A stretch of 64,000 bases of DNA from Clostridiales bacterium. Lineage in GTDB: Bacteria; Bacillota; Clostridia; Lachnospirales; Lachnospiraceae. This document shows positions 63,259 to 64,000 of the stretch, piece after piece. Each line of letters starts with the position of its first letter. Position 1 is the stretch's first letter. A model generated the notes under the pieces. The model searched no databases. It saw nothing but the letters and a program-made list of their open reading frames with translations, and was not told the DNA's origin. Both the position numbers and the translations under genes were made by a program. The DNA lies in contig JAAYPT010000046.1 of the NCBI GenBank assembly GCA_012519695.1, positions 1 through 64,000 of the forward strand. Direction: 5' to 3'.

Positions 63259-64000
63259 ATGATTGAAAGTGTTTATGGAGTCGATACTCAGGGAGAGATT
63301 GATTGCAGAGTAAACAAATATACACTAAAGTGTCTGAAAATCACCTTAGTGGCATTATGGGCAATCTGGATAGCAAATGTATTAAATATTTTTATTATAG
63401 ATACAGAATTGTTGTCTCAGGGAGTATTAGGTGCGTCAATTGTTATTGCGGCAGCGATTGTATTTGGAAAAGTGAGTGACTTACATAAGCCATGGGTCAA
63501 GTATGTGCTTCTTTTTAATATGATATTAGCAATTACAATTTTAGGAATTACATTAACATATCATACCGTATTGTTAAGTGTGTTACCATTATTGGTAGCT
63601 ACGCAGTATACAAGTAATCGAATGATTGTGTACACATATTTGCTAAGTATAGTAAGTATTTTTTCCGGTGTGGTGGGAGGATATTTCTGGGGCTTATGTG
63701 ATGCGAACATGCAGATTATCACAACACAAAGAGCCAGTTATTATTTGGATGCAGCCACATCCACGATGCAATTTCAGGCAAGTAATACCAATCCGTGGTA
63801 TACGCTGATAATGTATTACGTTATACCTTGTTGTATTTTGTTGCTCCTGTTGCTTCCGGTAATTCAAAGTATTTCTTCCAACTTGTTAGGTTATGCCGAA
63901 TATGCAGGAGATATGAAACGCCTTAGCGAAATAGATGAGATGACAGGTTTGTACAATAAGAATAAATTTTTACAGATGGTGGAAAAGTCTTATTCTAAGT
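63259..64000 (+). CDS. Membrane GGDEF protein, cut by the window end
   Basis: The ATG at 63259 follows AGAAAGGAGG. The visible 247 residues hold about six hydrophobic segments and then the start of a GGDEF domain (EIDEMTGLYNKNKFLQM). The GGDEF motif itself lies beyond the window. It probably makes cyclic di-GMP; with the EAL protein at 53285 it shows active c-di-GMP signalling in the organism. No stop codon occurs before the end. Confidence 0.85.
   Translation, partial: MIESVYGVDTQGEIDCRVNKYTLKCLKITLVALWAIWIANVLNIFIIDTELLSQGVLGASIVIAAAIVFGKVSDLHKPWVKYVLLFNMILAITILGITLTYHTVLLSVLPLLVATQYTSNRMIVYTYLLSIVSIFSGVVGGYFWGLCDANMQIITTQRASYYLDAATSTMQFQASNTNPWYTLIMYYVIPCCILLLLLLPVIQSISSNLLGYAEYAGDMKRLSEIDEMTGLYNKNKFLQMVEKSYSK

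Overview
The window looks like a chromosomal segment of a low-GC Firmicute, most likely a Lachnospiraceae-type Clostridium. The signs are A/T-rich sequence, strong GGAGG-type ribosome sites, a T-box-led aspS-gatCAB operon, a folate-ECF gene behind a tetrahydrofolate riboswitch, a SleC-like protein and a Csp-like subtilase. Nearly all genes are on the + strand. No insertion sequence, prophage, rRNA or CRISPR array was seen.

1-8.9 kb: a compact ten-gene nitrogenase-like operon, nifX-like, nifB, nifH, metN-metI-metQ, nifD-like, nifK-like, nifX-like and cysK. The P-cluster cysteines and the cofactor cysteine are kept. The residue matching the nitrogenase cofactor histidine is Met, the residues matching Gln191 and His195 are Trp and Phe, and nifE, nifN and nifV are absent from the window. 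An importer of methionine-transporter type sits between nifH and nifD, and a cysteine synthase closes the operon. This points to reductive organosulfur chemistry, with methylthio-alkane reductase (MarBHDK) as the nearest characterised idea, rather than to N2 fixation.

9-16 kb: a second sulfur operon behind two cre-like sites. It holds an SsuABC-type importer and two tandem paralogous cytoplasmic alkylsulfatase-like metallo-hydrolases. Together the two operons look like a scavenging route for organic sulfur ending in cysteine.

16-23.5 kb: an Rpn-like gene with an in-frame stop, a T-box, aspS-gatC-gatA-gatB, and folT (minus strand) behind a THF riboswitch. 23.6-30.4 kb: an operator-rich promoter, an ABC exporter, a VanZ-like protein and a two-component system whose kinase is frameshifted at an A6 run. 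30.4-34.3 kb: a clpX-like gene, a subtilase and lspA. 34.3-41.8 kb: cold-shock protein, M18 peptidase, transglutaminase-like lipoprotein, DegV, tRNA-Gly, a methyltransferase and a likely type I toxin/antisense locus. 41.9-48.1 kb: thyA, hxlR-like regulator, folA, AEC transporter, ilvBN and a TetR regulator. 48.2-53.1 kb: oleate hydratase, isochorismatase-like hydrolase, flavoredoxin-like protein and SleC-like protein. 53.3-59.1 kb: a decay zone with a split GGDEF-EAL protein, a broken aldose-1-epimerase-like gene, a broken M29 aminopeptidase and another remnant around one intact EamA transporter. 59.1-64 kb: ArsR-type regulator, MATE exporter, DUF3737 protein, MalY/PatB C-S lyase and a GGDEF protein cut by the window end.

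A small hairpin repeat with the core AATAGGAAATT recurs at least seven times, nearly always just after a gene's terminator and in the gene's orientation. It appears to be a dispersed 3'-end element of this genome.
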